From NCBI GenBank assembly GCA_041190985.1, contig JBEEPT010000078.1, positions 1 through 18,107 of the forward strand: DNA of 18,107 bases, written 5' to 3'. The position numbers and the translations under genes were made by a program. Below the pieces are notes generated by a model, which was not told where the DNA came from, ran no database searches, and was given only the letters and a program-made list of their open reading frames with translations. Positions 6,529-15,472 of the stretch are shown here, in pieces; positions within the stretch are counted from its first letter, which is position 1, and each line of letters starts with the position of its first letter. Source of the stretch: Malikia sp041190985 (GTDB lineage: Bacteria; Pseudomonadota; Gammaproteobacteria; Burkholderiales; Burkholderiaceae_C).

Positions 6529-7611
6529 ATGGCAACGTCAACTCCGGACCTGATCCAGGACCTGCTCGACTTCATCGCCCTGCCCGACGCGGACGACGCG
6601 GCCTTCAGCGCCATGGCCATGCGCCTGTTCGCGCACCAGGTCCGCCACAACCCGGCCTACGCCCGCTTCTGCCAGTCGCGCGGCCGCACTCCGGCCACGG
6701 TGCGCAGCTGGCGCGACATCCCGGCGGTGCCGGTCAACGGCTTCAAGCAGCTGACGCTGAGCTGCACCCCGGTCGAATCGTGCCAGCGCGTCTTCACCAC
6801 CAGCGGCACCACCGGCGGCGAAGAAAACAAGGGACGCCACTACCACCCCGACCTGCGGGTCTATGACGCCTCGATGCGGCGACACTTTGCCGACTGCGCC
6901 GGAGCGACCCCGATCCGCATGGCCATCCTGTTCCCGGACGAGGCGGCGCTGCCGAGCTCGTCGCTGGCGCATTACCTCGAGCTCTGCCGGCAGGACTTCG
7001 GCCTGCCTGGCAGCCGCCATTACTGGACGCTCGAAGGCATGGACGAGGCCGGCCTGCTGCAATTCCTGCGCGACGCACGAGCCGACCGGCAGCCGGTCGC
7101 CCTGCTGGGCGCCAGCTACAGCTTCGTGCACCTGATGGATGCGCTGGCCAGCCTGGAAGAGGACTGCCGGTTGCCGGCGGGCAGCTGGCTGCTCGACACC
7201 GGCGGCTTCAAGGGCCGCTCGCGCGAGATCCCGATGGAGAGCTTCTACGCCCAGCTGTCCCAGGTGTTCGGCGTGGCGCGCGAGCGCTGCCTGAACATGT
7301 ACGGCATGACCGAGCTCAGCACCCAGTTCTACGACCGCGGCAACGCCGTCGTGCCCTCGCTCAAGCGCGGCCCGCACTGGATGCGCACGCGCGCGATCGA
7401 CCCGCTCAGCGGCGCCTCGGTGCCCGACGGCGAGCGCGGCATCCTGGTGCACACCGACCTGGCCAACTACAACTCGGTCCTCAGCATCCTGACCGAGGAC
7501 GTGGGCATCGTCGGCGCCGACGGCTTCCAGCTGCTCGGACGCGCCGAGGGCGCCCAGGCCAAGGGCTGTTCGCTGGCGGTCGAGTCCTTCGTCCAGGCCG
7601 CGCGCACATGA
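6529..7611 (+). CDS. LuxE-like acyl-protein synthetase (ATP-dependent carboxylate activation)
   Basis: This is a 360-residue member of the LuxE family. LuxE activates a carboxylic acid with ATP to an acyl-adenylate, moves it to its own C-terminal cysteine, and hands it to LuxC for reduction. The adenylate-forming motif TTSGTTGG is at residues 90-97 and a second, MYGMTEL, at 257-263. The C-terminal acceptor cysteine is kept as Cys347 in AQAKGCSLAVESF, so the enzyme looks active. It is the first gene after the TPP riboswitch. It overlaps the LuxC-like gene by four bases (ATGA), which fits a stoichiometric partner. No luciferase (luxAB) or thioesterase (luxD) gene is near, so a fatty-acid/light role is unlikely. 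The substrate is unknown; from context I infer a thiamin-related carboxylate. The start has no strong ribosome site, as may be expected for a riboswitch-gated start. Confidence 0.88.
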   Translation: MATSTPDLIQDLLDFIALPDADDAAFSAMAMRLFAHQVRHNPAYARFCQSRGRTPATVRSWRDIPAVPVNGFKQLTLSCTPVESCQRVFTTSGTTGGEENKGRHYHPDLRVYDASMRRHFADCAGATPIRMAILFPDEAALPSSSLAHYLELCRQDFGLPGSRHYWTLEGMDEAGLLQFLRDARADRQPVALLGASYSFVHLMDALASLEEDCRLPAGSWLLDTGGFKGRSREIPMESFYAQLSQVFGVARERCLNMYGMTELSTQFYDRGNAVVPSLKRGPHWMRTRAIDPLSGASVPDGERGILVHTDLANYNSVLSILTEDVGIVGADGFQLLGRAEGAQAKGCSLAVESFVQAART

Positions 7612-9068
7612 CGCTCGAGGTCTTCCGGGTCGGACACCTGCCGGGGCTCGACGCTGCCGGCCTGGCCTGGCGCCAGTTGCCCGCGCCGCAGCTGCCGCCC
7701 GGCCATGCCTTCGAGGTGCCGGCGCTGGAGCCGCAGCAGCTGCAGGCGCTGTGCGAGCAGGTCCGAGGGGCCGGCCGCCAGGGCCTGCGCGCGCTGCCGG
7801 TGCGCGAGATCGTCCAGGCGATCGACCGCACCATCCAGCACCTGCTCGACCCGGCATCGCCCGAGCACCAGCTGCTGCTGCGCTGGCTGCCGCTGAGCAC
7901 CGGCTTCTCGCCCGAGATGATCCGGGTCAACCTGGGCCCGACGCTGCGCAGCTTCCGCGCCCTGCAGCTGCAGCGCTTCCTGGTCGAGGACCTGGGCAAT
8001 CCGGCGCTGCTCGACGGCTTCGAGCCGCGCGTGACCGGCGGCTGGACCCATGCCGAGGGGCCCGACCTGCTGGCCCATGTCTGGGCCGGCAACGTGCCGG
8101 GACTGCCGCTGTGGAGCCTGGTCTGCGGCCTGCTGGCCAAGGCCGGCAACATCGGCAAGGTCTCGGCCGGCGAGCCGGTGTTCGCCACCGTGTTCGCCCA
8201 GGCGCTGGCCCAGCTCGAGCCACGCCTGGGCGCCGCCGTCGCCGTGCTGTGGTGGGAACGCAGTGACATCGACACGGCCAGCCTCGTCTGGAGCCAGGCC
8301 GACACCGTGCTGGCCTATGGCGGCGACGCCGCGCTGCGCGAGCTGCAGGCGCAGATGCCGCCCGGCGTGCGCTTCCTGCCGCATGGGCACAAGCTGAGCT
8401 TCGGCATCGTCGGCCGCGCGGCCCTGAGCGCCGGCCGCGCACCCACGCTGGCCCGGCTGGCCGCCGATGACGTGGTCCGCCACGAACAGCAAGGCTGCTA
8501 CTCGCCCCAGTTCTTCTACGTCGAGCGCGGCGGCCAGGTGACGCCGCAGGAGTTTGCCCAGCGCCTGGCCGCCGGCCTGCAGCAGCTCGCACCCAAGTTC
8601 CCGCGCCCGCAGCCCGGTCTGGCGGAATCGGCCCAGATCGCCCAGTGGCGCAGCAGCCTGGAATGGGCCGCGCTGGACGACGCGGGCGTGCAGCTGCTGG
8701 GACACCCGGAACAGAGCTGGAGCGTGGTCTACCGCGACCGCGCCACCCCAATCGCTCCCGGTCCGCTGCACCGCTGCGTGCAGGTGGTGGCGCTCGACAG
8801 CCTGGACCAGCTGCTGGCCTGCCTGGCGCCGCAGCGGCGCTACCTGCAGAGCGCGGGCCTGGCGGTGGCACCGGAGCAGCTGCAGGCACTGGCGGATCAG
8901 CTGGCGGCGGCGGGGGTCACGCGCCTGAGCGCCATCGGCCAGATGGCCCAGCCGGCGCCGGGCTGGCACAACGACGGCCGCCCCAGCCTGCTCGACCTGG
9001 TGACGCTGGTCGACCTGGAAGCCTCGGCGGAGGCGCTGGCCGAACGACTGACGAGCTATGAAACCTGA
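7608..9068 (+). CDS. LuxC-like acyl-CoA/acyl-protein reductase (NADPH, carboxyl to aldehyde)
   Basis: This 486-residue protein belongs to the LuxC reductase family, distant relatives of aldehyde dehydrogenases. LuxC takes an acyl group onto an active-site cysteine and reduces it with NADPH to an aldehyde. Here the catalytic cysteine is Cys297 in the family motif QQGCYSPQ. A glycine-rich stretch WAGNVPGLPLWSLVCG (about residues 161-176) and a typical C-terminal RLSAIGQM...WHNDGRPSLLDLV segment support the call. It overlaps the LuxE-like gene by 4 bases and the following ABC ATPase gene by 11 bases, so the three are one transcription unit under the TPP riboswitch. Homologues in luminous bacteria use tetradecanoate; the setting here argues for a different, thiamin-linked acyl substrate. 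That is inference. Confidence 0.87.
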   Translation: MTLEVFRVGHLPGLDAAGLAWRQLPAPQLPPGHAFEVPALEPQQLQALCEQVRGAGRQGLRALPVREIVQAIDRTIQHLLDPASPEHQLLLRWLPLSTGFSPEMIRVNLGPTLRSFRALQLQRFLVEDLGNPALLDGFEPRVTGGWTHAEGPDLLAHVWAGNVPGLPLWSLVCGLLAKAGNIGKVSAGEPVFATVFAQALAQLEPRLGAAVAVLWWERSDIDTASLVWSQADTVLAYGGDAALRELQAQMPPGVRFLPHGHKLSFGIVGRAALSAGRAPTLARLAADDVVRHEQQGCYSPQFFYVERGGQVTPQEFAQRLAAGLQQLAPKFPRPQPGLAESAQIAQWRSSLEWAALDDAGVQLLGHPEQSWSVVYRDRATPIAPGPLHRCVQVVALDSLDQLLACLAPQRRYLQSAGLAVAPEQLQALADQLAAAGVTRLSAIGQMAQPAPGWHNDGRPSLLDLVTLVDLEASAEALAERLTSYET

Positions 9069-9816
9069 GACGACGCCCCTGTTGACCATCGAGCAGGCCG
9101 GCTTCGCCTACGCGGACGGCCGCCCGGTGCTGCATGGCATCGACCTGCAGATCGGCGCCGGCCAGTTCCACTGCCTGCTGGGACGCAGCGGCTGCGGCAA
9201 GACCAGCCTGCTCAAGCTCGCCGCCGGCCTGCTGCTGCCCCCCAGCGGCCGGGTGCTGTGGCGCGGCGAGCCGGTGCGCGGCCCGCTGCGCGAGGTCGCC
9301 TTCGTCTTCCAGCGCCCGACCCTGCTCGACTGGCTGAGCGTGCTCGACAATGTGCTGCTGCCCGTCTCGCTGGGCCGGCGCGTGCGACCGGCAGACCGCG
9401 AACAGGCCCTGCACTGGCTGGAAAGGCTAGGCATCGCCGAACACGCGCAGCGCCGTCCCTCGCGGCTGTCGGGTGGCCAGCAGAGCCGCGTCGCCGTGGC
9501 ACGGGCCTGGATGCAGCAGCCCGCGCTGCTGTGCATGGACGAGCCGTTTGCCGCGCTCGACGCGCTGACGCGCGAGGAACTGCAGCAGGACCTGCTGGCG
9601 GTCTGTGCCGAACAGGGCAGCGCCGTGCTGTTCGTGACCCACGACCTCGGGGAGGCGGTCTTCCTGGGTGACCAGGTCAGCCTGCTGGACCGTGGCCGGC
9701 TCCAGGCCCGCTGCGCCATAACCGCCGCGCGCCCGCGCGGTGCCGGCTGGCGCGACGAGGACGACTTCCATGCGCTCTGCGCCCGCCTGCGCCGGCAGCT
9801 GGAGGCCGCGCGATGA
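9058..9816 (+). CDS. ABC transporter ATP-binding protein (ThiZ / nitrate-sulfonate-taurine type)
   Basis: This is the cytoplasmic ATPase of an ABC importer, 252 residues. Visible motifs are Walker A GRSGCGKTS (residues 42-50), the Q-loop Gln85, the signature LSGGQ (137-141), Walker B LLCMDEP (157-163) and the switch histidine in VTHDLGEA (His195). The sequence resembles the SsuB/TauB/ThiZ group that pairs with NMT1/THI5-like binding proteins. The start ATG lies inside the end of the LuxC-like gene (11-base overlap), and the end overlaps the permease gene by four bases. Being behind a TPP riboswitch suggests it powers import of a thiamin precursor. ThiZ of the known ThiXYZ systems would be the nearest functional match, but the substrate is not shown by the sequence. 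Confidence 0.9.
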   Translation: MKPETTPLLTIEQAGFAYADGRPVLHGIDLQIGAGQFHCLLGRSGCGKTSLLKLAAGLLLPPSGRVLWRGEPVRGPLREVAFVFQRPTLLDWLSVLDNVLLPVSLGRRVRPADREQALHWLERLGIAEHAQRRPSRLSGGQQSRVAVARAWMQQPALLCMDEPFAALDALTREELQQDLLAVCAEQGSAVLFVTHDLGEAVFLGDQVSLLDRGRLQARCAITAARPRGAGWRDEDDFHALCARLRRQLEAAR

Positions 9817-10562
9817 GGCGCCTGCTCGATGCCGGCATCTCGGCCGCGCTCGGCCTGGCGCTGCTGCTGGCCTGGGAGCTCTCGACCCGCTGGTGGCAAC
9901 TGTCCGCGCTGGTGCTGCCCGCGCCGTCGCAGATCGCAAGCGCGCTCTGGCGGGGTTGCCAGACCGGCTACTGGTGGCCGCACCTGGGCCAGACCCTGCT
10001 CTCGGTCGGCCTGGGCCTGGGCCTGGGCGCCGCCCTGGGCTTTGGCGCCGGCATCCTGCTCGGGCAAAGCCGGAGCCTGCGCCGCTGGCTCACCCCCTAT
10101 CTGGTGCTGAGCCAGGTGACCCCGAAGCTCGCGCTGGGGCCGCTGTTCATCGTCTGGTTCGGCTTCGGCACCCTGCCCACGGTGGTGATGACCGCGCTGA
10201 TCTGCTTCTTTCCGCTGCTGGAGAACACGCTGGGCGCGCTCGACCAGACCGACGCGCGCCAGCTCGAGCTGTTCCGAGCGCTGGGTGCCGGGCGCTGGCA
10301 GACCCTGTGGCGGCTGCAGCTGCCGGCCGGCCGGCACACGCTGGCGGCGGGCCTGCGCGTGGCCCTGGTGCTGGCCTGGGTCGGCGCCGTGGTGAGCGAA
10401 TTCATCAGCGCCAGCCACGGCCTCGGGGCAGTGATCATCGCGGCCCAGGGCTCGATGGACACCGCGCTGATGTTTGCCGCGCTGGCGCTGATCGCGGGGC
10501 TGGGAATCTCCTCCTACACCCTGCTCGGCGCGCTGGAAAGACACTGGCAATGGCTGGAATGA
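9813..10562 (+). CDS. ABC transporter permease (ThiX-like)
   Basis: This is the inner-membrane permease of the same importer, 249 residues and of normal length for the binding-protein-dependent permease family. Several hydrophobic segments are obvious, including residues about 8-20, 62-86, 105-140 (with a PLFIVWFGFGTLP motif) and the last 40 residues. The cytoplasmic coupling (EAA-type) loop reads ELFRALGAGRWQTLWRLQLP. Only one permease gene is present, so a homodimer is expected. It is linked to the ATPase gene by an ATGA overlap and is followed after 28 bases by the binding-protein gene. Confidence 0.9.
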   Translation: MRRLLDAGISAALGLALLLAWELSTRWWQLSALVLPAPSQIASALWRGCQTGYWWPHLGQTLLSVGLGLGLGAALGFGAGILLGQSRSLRRWLTPYLVLSQVTPKLALGPLFIVWFGFGTLPTVVMTALICFFPLLENTLGALDQTDARQLELFRALGAGRWQTLWRLQLPAGRHTLAAGLRVALVLAWVGAVVSEFISASHGLGAVIIAAQGSMDTALMFAALALIAGLGISSYTLLGALERHWQWLE

Positions 10563-10577
10563 GCTTGTTTTTAATCC

Positions 10578-10582
10578 AAGGA
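10578..10582 (+). promoter_or_regulatory. Strong ribosome binding site of the binding-protein gene
   Basis: AAGGA with an 8-base spacer to ATG at 10591 lies in the only A/T-rich gap of this operon. The neighbouring genes start by 4-11 base overlaps with no such site. A separate strong site fits the usual need for more periplasmic binding protein than permease. Confidence 0.6.
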
Positions 10583-10590
10583 ATACTCTG

Positions 10591-11603
10591 ATGCACAAGT
10601 TTTCTCGACGCGACCTGGCCCGCTACCTGGCAGTGAGCGGATTGGCCAGCAGCCTTGGCACGCTCGGCGGCCTGGCCCGGGCCCAGGGCGCCCAACTCGA
10701 CAAGGTGGTGATGGCCGGCTGGAGCAAGCCGATCTCGGAAATCACCAACCTGCTGGCCGAACCCGACAAGGGCTTCTTCCGCGCGCAGGGCATCGAATTC
10801 GTCTACCTGCCCGGCGCGGGCGGCGGCGACGCGGTGCGCAACCTGCTCAGCGGCCAGGCCGACGTGGCCTTCACCGATCCGGGCTCGCTGTTCGCCGCGC
10901 TCGACAAGGGCGAGAAGCTGCGCGCCATCTACGACGTCTATCCGCAGAACGTCTTCAACGTCGTCTCGCTCAAGTCGCGCAACATCACGAAGCCGGCCGA
11001 CCTCAAGGGCAAGCGCGTCGGCGTCTACAGCCTTTCGAGCGGCACGCGCCAGAACCTGCAGGTGCTGCTGCATTCCGCCGGCCTGAGCGAGGCCGACATC
11101 ACGCTGGTGCCCACCGGCCTGCTGAACTTCGCGCCGCTGATGCAGGGCCAGGTCGACGCAACCGCCGCCACCGACACCGGCCTGCTGGTCGGCCGCCAGC
11201 GCGGCCTGGGCGAGGTCAACGTGATGGAGGTGCGCCAGCAGCTCAACCTCAGCAGCGACCTGCTGGTGGTGCGCGAGGAGACCTACCAGCAGAAGAAGGC
11301 GCTGCTGCGCCGCTTCCTGGCGGGCTTTCGCGACAGCGCGCAATGGATGATGCGCGCGCCCGAGGAAGCCGCCCGCCTGGCCACGCGCCACGCCATCGAC
11401 GGCCAGAACGAGGCCATCAACCTCGAGGTGATCAAGCTGCGCAACGCCTCCAGCGTCTCGGCGCTGACGCAGAAGCAGGGCCTGGGCAGCATCGACACCG
11501 CCACGCTGCAGCGCGGCCTGCAGGTCTACCGCGACCTCGGCGTGCTCTCGCGCGAGATCGCCGTGTCCAGCATCGTCGGCACCGACCTGCTGCCGGCCAG
11601 GCC

Positions 11604-11607
<4 letters not shown>
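10591..11607 (+). CDS. ABC transporter substrate-binding protein, NMT1/THI5-like (ThiY-like)
   Basis: This is the periplasmic substrate-binding protein of the riboswitch-controlled importer, 338 residues. The N-terminus has a twin-arginine motif SRRDLARYL (Arg6-Arg7), then a moderately hydrophobic stretch and a likely cleavage after ARA (about residue 31), so export is probably by Tat. The mature protein shows the NMT1/THI5-like pattern, with GFFRAQGIEFVYLPGAGGGD, a LLSGQADVAFTDPGSLF segment and LKGKRVGVYSLSSG. This fold includes the formylaminopyrimidine-binding ThiY, but also nitrate, taurine and sulfonate binders. The TPP riboswitch upstream favours a thiamin precursor, most simply a pyrimidine. 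The exact ligand cannot be read from the sequence. It overlaps the SDR gene by four bases (ATGA). Confidence 0.9.
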
Positions 11608-12377
<770 letters not shown>

Positions 12378-12391
12378 AGCGCCCGAGCGAA

Positions 12392-13246
12392 TCAGTCCTG
12401 CGCGCGCAGCAGCCGCATCGGCTGCGGGGCGTAGCCGTGGTTCAGCGGCCCGTGGCCCTGGCCGGTGCGCACCTCGGCGCCGGCGGCCAGCGCGCCCCGG
12501 ATGTAGGCGTGCGCCGCCTTGACCGCTTCGGCCAGCTCCAGGCCCAGCGCCAGCTGGGCGGCGATCGCCGAGGACAGGGTGCAGCCGGTGCCGTGCGAGT
12601 TGCGCGTCGCGATGCGCGGCCCGCTCAGGCGCAGCCATCGGTCGGCGGGCTGGGCAGGCAGCGCCAGCAGGTCGGTCAGCTGCTCGCCGCCGAGGTGTCC
12701 GCCCTTGAGCAGCACGGCGCTGGCGCCCAGGCCGAGCAGGTCGGCGCCGGCGGCCTCCAGGTCGGCGACCTCGCGCACCGGACGGCCCAGCAGCAGCGCG
12801 GCCTCGTCCAGGTTGGGCGTGACCAGCGTCGCGCGCGGGAACAGCTCGGACACCAGCGAGGCAATGGTTTCCTGGCGGATCAGCGCGTCGCCGCTGGTCG
12901 CGACCATGACCGGATCCAGCACCACCCGTTCGAGCCGGTAATGGTCGACCGCCCAGGCCACCACCTCGACGATCTCGGGCGCGTGCAGCATGCCGATCTT
13001 GACCGCGTCGACGCCGATGTCCTCGATCACGGCGGCGATCTGCTCCTTCAGGAAGGCAGCGGGCACGCCGTGGATCGCGCGCACGCCGACCGTGTTCTGC
13101 GCGGTCAGCGCCGTGATCGCGCTCATGCCGTAGCAGCCCAGTGCGGCAAAGGTCTTGAGGTCGGCCTGTATGCCAGCGCCGCCACCGGAATCGCTGCCGG
13201 CAATGGTCAGGACGCGCGGGTAATGGGTGTAGGAATCTTGGGTCAT
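12392..13246 (-). CDS. thiD: Hydroxymethylpyrimidine / phosphomethylpyrimidine kinase
   Basis: ThiD phosphorylates 4-amino-5-hydroxymethyl-2-methylpyrimidine (HMP) to HMP-P and then to HMP-PP, the pyrimidine half of thiamin. The 284-residue protein has the family N-terminus RVLTIAGSDSGGGAGIQADL, the ALTAQNT substrate segment, DPVMVATSG, and the anion-hole/catalytic motif NSHGTGCTLSSA near the C-terminus. The C-terminal extension GQGHGPLNHGYAPQPMRLL is common in betaproteobacterial ThiD. The start at 13246 gives the conserved beginning; no ribosome site is visible upstream. A GATAAT sequence lies about five bases before the ATG, so a leaderless or poorly led message is possible. It is divergent from thiO and converges on the riboswitch operon, whose putative product (a reduced pyrimidine) ThiD could use. 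Confidence 0.95.
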   Translation of the reverse strand: MTQDSYTHYPRVLTIAGSDSGGGAGIQADLKTFAALGCYGMSAITALTAQNTVGVRAIHGVPAAFLKEQIAAVIEDIGVDAVKIGMLHAPEIVEVVAWAVDHYRLERVVLDPVMVATSGDALIRQETIASLVSELFPRATLVTPNLDEAALLLGRPVREVADLEAAGADLLGLGASAVLLKGGHLGGEQLTDLLALPAQPADRWLRLSGPRIATRNSHGTGCTLSSAIAAQLALGLELAEAVKAAHAYIRGALAAGAEVRTGQGHGPLNHGYAPQPMRLLRAQD

Positions 13247-13307
13247 CGCAAAATTATCCCGCAGCGCCTCGTCGCCGCAGGATCGTCCGTCCAGAAGGAG
13301 TATCGCC

Positions 13308-14432
13308 ATGCCTGAATCTGTCCAATCGCCAGCAGCGGTGCTGGTGCTCGGTGCCGGCCTGATGGGTCGCCTGCTCGCGCTGTCGCTGGCGCAGGCCGGC
13401 CATCGGGTGCGCATCGTCGACGCCGGCCCGCCCGATGGCAGCGGCGCCGCGGGCTGGGTCGCCGCCGCCATGCTGGCGCCGCTGGCCGAGTCCGCCATCA
13501 CCGAGCCCAGCGTGGTCGCCATGGGCCAGTACGCGCTGACGCGCTGGCCGCAGCTGATCGCCGGCCTGGCCAGCCCGGTCTACTTCCAGCGCAACGGCAC
13601 GCTGATCGTCTGGCACCGCCAGGACGCCCACGAGGCGCAGCGCTTCTCGGGCCTGCTGGCGCAGACCTGCCGCGCCCTGCCCACGCTGCCGCAGCCGCAG
13701 GCGCTCGACGGCCGCAGCCTGGCCGGGTTCGAGCCCGCGCTGGCGCAGCGCTTCCACCAGGGCCTCTACCTGCCCGACGAAGGCCAGCTCGACAACCGCC
13801 AGCTGCTGCAGGCACTGACCGAGTCGCTGGCCGCGCGCGGCGTCAGCGTCGAATGGAACCATGCGCTGACCCTGGACCAGGCGCGGGACATCCAGGCCGG
13901 CCAGGGTGGCTGGGTGCTCGACTGCCGCGGCCTCGGCGCCCGGGGCGAATGGCAAGCCGCCGGCCAGAGCCTGCGCGGCGTGCGCGGCGAGGTCGCGCGC
14001 GTCCATGCGCCTGATGTCACGCTGCAGCGTCCGACCCGGCTGCTGCACCCGCGCTACCCGATCTACATCGCGCCGAAGGAAAACCACCTGTTCGTGATCG
14101 GCGCGACCGAGATCGAGAGCGACGACATGAGCCCGGCCAGCGTGCGCTCGACGCTCGAGCTGCTGAGCGCCGCCTACGCGGTCCACCCCGGCTTCGGCGA
14201 AGGCCGCATCCTCGAGCTCTGCAGCCACTGCCGTCCCACCCTGCCCGACAACCTGCCGGCGGTGCACGAGGTCGCGCCGCGCGTGCTGCAGGTCAACGGC
14301 CTGTACCGGCACGGCTTCATGATCTCGCCGGCCATGCTCGACGCCGTGCTCGAATGGATGCAGCGCGGCAGCACCACGCTGGCCGACCGCCTGCACCTGC
14401 GCTTTTCCACCCTGGCCGCGCAAGCGGCCTGA
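13308..14432 (+). CDS. thiO: Glycine oxidase ThiO (FAD-dependent)
   Basis: ThiO oxidises glycine to the imine dehydroglycine, one of the three building blocks of the thiazole of thiamin. The 374-residue FAD amine-oxidase-fold protein starts with the dinucleotide-binding motif VLVLGAGLMGRLLALSLAQA (about residues 10-29). It carries a GSGAAGWVAAAMLAP segment and ends with VNGLYRHGFMISPAMLDAVL, the usual C-terminal FAD contact of ThiO. A good AGAAGGAG ribosome site lies 7 bases before the ATG. It is the first gene of thiO-thiS-thiG-thiE and is divergent from thiD, separated by 61 bases. No THI-box is seen in that gap. Confidence 0.93.
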   Translation: MPESVQSPAAVLVLGAGLMGRLLALSLAQAGHRVRIVDAGPPDGSGAAGWVAAAMLAPLAESAITEPSVVAMGQYALTRWPQLIAGLASPVYFQRNGTLIVWHRQDAHEAQRFSGLLAQTCRALPTLPQPQALDGRSLAGFEPALAQRFHQGLYLPDEGQLDNRQLLQALTESLAARGVSVEWNHALTLDQARDIQAGQGGWVLDCRGLGARGEWQAAGQSLRGVRGEVARVHAPDVTLQRPTRLLHPRYPIYIAPKENHLFVIGATEIESDDMSPASVRSTLELLSAAYAVHPGFGEGRILELCSHCRPTLPDNLPAVHEVAPRVLQVNGLYRHGFMISPAMLDAVLEWMQRGSTTLADRLHLRFSTLAAQAA

Positions 14433-14439
14433 ACCCGCC

Positions 14440-14637
14440 ATGCAAGTCCTCATCAACAACCAGGCCCACCAGCTGCCCGACCACGCCACCCTGGCCGACG
14501 CGGTGCAGGCGATCGACGCCAGCGGCCCCTTCGCCGCCGCGCTGAACCTGCGCTTCGTGCCGCGCGCACAGTACGCGCAGACTCCGCTGGCCGAAGGCGA
14601 CCAGATCGAAATCATCGCCCCGGTCACCGGCGGCTGA
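14440..14637 (+). CDS. thiS: Sulfur carrier protein ThiS
   Basis: ThiS is a 65-residue ubiquitin-like sulfur carrier. Its C-terminal Gly-Gly (PVTGG) is adenylated by a ThiF/MoeB-type enzyme and converted to a thiocarboxylate, which delivers sulfur to ThiG. The sequence starts MQVLINNQ and ends exactly at GG, as the mature carrier must. It lies 7 bases after thiO and 23 bases before thiG. No thiF is present in this window, so the activating enzyme must be encoded elsewhere. Confidence 0.95.
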   Translation: MQVLINNQAHQLPDHATLADAVQAIDASGPFAAALNLRFVPRAQYAQTPLAEGDQIEIIAPVTGG

Positions 14638-14660
14638 AAACCCCACGCACGAACTCCCTC

Positions 14661-15467
14661 ATGAACACCGCACCGAACAAGCCAGATCCGCTGGTCCTCT
14701 ACGGCGAGACCTTCGCCAGCCGGCTGCTGCTGGGCACCTCCCGCTATCCCTCGCCCGCCGTGCTGGAAGCCGCCGTCGCGCGCGCCCAGCCCTGCATGCT
14801 GACCGCCTCGCTGCGCCGCCAGGGCGCCACCGGCCTCGACGCCAGCCAGGGCTTCTGGCCGCTGCTGCAGAAGATGGGCGTGCCCGTGCTGCCCAACACC
14901 GCCGGCTGCCACAGCCTGCAGGAAGCGATCACCACCGCCGAGATGGCGCGCGAGGTGTTCGCCACCGACTGGATCAAGCTCGAGCTGATCGGCGACGACT
15001 ACACGCTGCAGCCCGACACGCTGAACCTGGTCGAGGCGGCCGAGCGCCTGGTCAAGTCCGGCTTCAAGGTGCTGCCCTACAGCACCGACGACCTCGTGCT
15101 GTGCCAGCGCCTGGTCGACGTCGGCTGCCAGGCCGTCATGCCCTGGGCCGCGCCGATCGGCACCGGCCGCGGCCCGATCAACCCCTACGCGCTGCGCACG
15201 CTACGCGAGCGCCTCGAGGTGCCGCTGATCGTCGATGCCGGCCTGGGCCTGCCCTCGCACGCCTGCCAGGTCATGGAATGGGGCTACGACGCCGTGCTGC
15301 TCAACACCGCGGTGGCGCTGGCGCAGGACCCGGTCGCGATGGCCGGCGCCTTCGCCGACGCGGTACGCGCGGGCCGCAGCGCCTTCCTGGCCGGCGCCAT
15401 GACCGCGCAGGATGCCGCCCAGCCCAGCACCCCCGTGCTCGGCACCCCCTTCTGGCACCAGGCCTGA
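14661..15467 (+). CDS. thiG: Thiazole synthase
   Basis: ThiG builds thiazole phosphate from 1-deoxyxylulose 5-phosphate, dehydroglycine (from ThiO) and ThiS thiocarboxylate. The 268-residue (beta/alpha)8 protein has the conserved LLLGTSRYPSP start. The Schiff-base lysine is Lys106 in TDWIKLELIGDD. VMPWAAPIGTGRG, IVDAGLGLPSHA and the phosphate-binding region AVLLNTAVALAQDPVAMA are also present. Order and spacing (23 bases after thiS, 5 bases before thiE) show a single operon. Confidence 0.97.
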   Translation: MNTAPNKPDPLVLYGETFASRLLLGTSRYPSPAVLEAAVARAQPCMLTASLRRQGATGLDASQGFWPLLQKMGVPVLPNTAGCHSLQEAITTAEMAREVFATDWIKLELIGDDYTLQPDTLNLVEAAERLVKSGFKVLPYSTDDLVLCQRLVDVGCQAVMPWAAPIGTGRGPINPYALRTLRERLEVPLIVDAGLGLPSHACQVMEWGYDAVLLNTAVALAQDPVAMAGAFADAVRAGRSAFLAGAMTAQDAAQPSTPVLGTPFWHQA

Positions 15468-15472
15468 ATCCC

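Noticed and set aside
6529..9068. LuxE/LuxC as part of a light-emitting system
   Set aside because: No luxA, luxB or luxD is present, and the pair is under a TPP riboswitch with transport genes. Bioluminescence has no support here.
7467..10598. Long minus-strand open frames (540 and 496 codons) opposite the LuxC-like and ABC transporter genes
   Set aside because: The translations are low-complexity, and the plus-strand genes carry clear catalytic motifs and overlapping starts. No ribosome sites or family motifs were seen on the minus strand.
11343..11603. Longer N-terminus for the SDR
   Set aside because: The upstream frame lies inside the binding-protein gene and is Arg/Pro-rich without homology. 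The ATG at 11604 directly precedes the first SDR strand.
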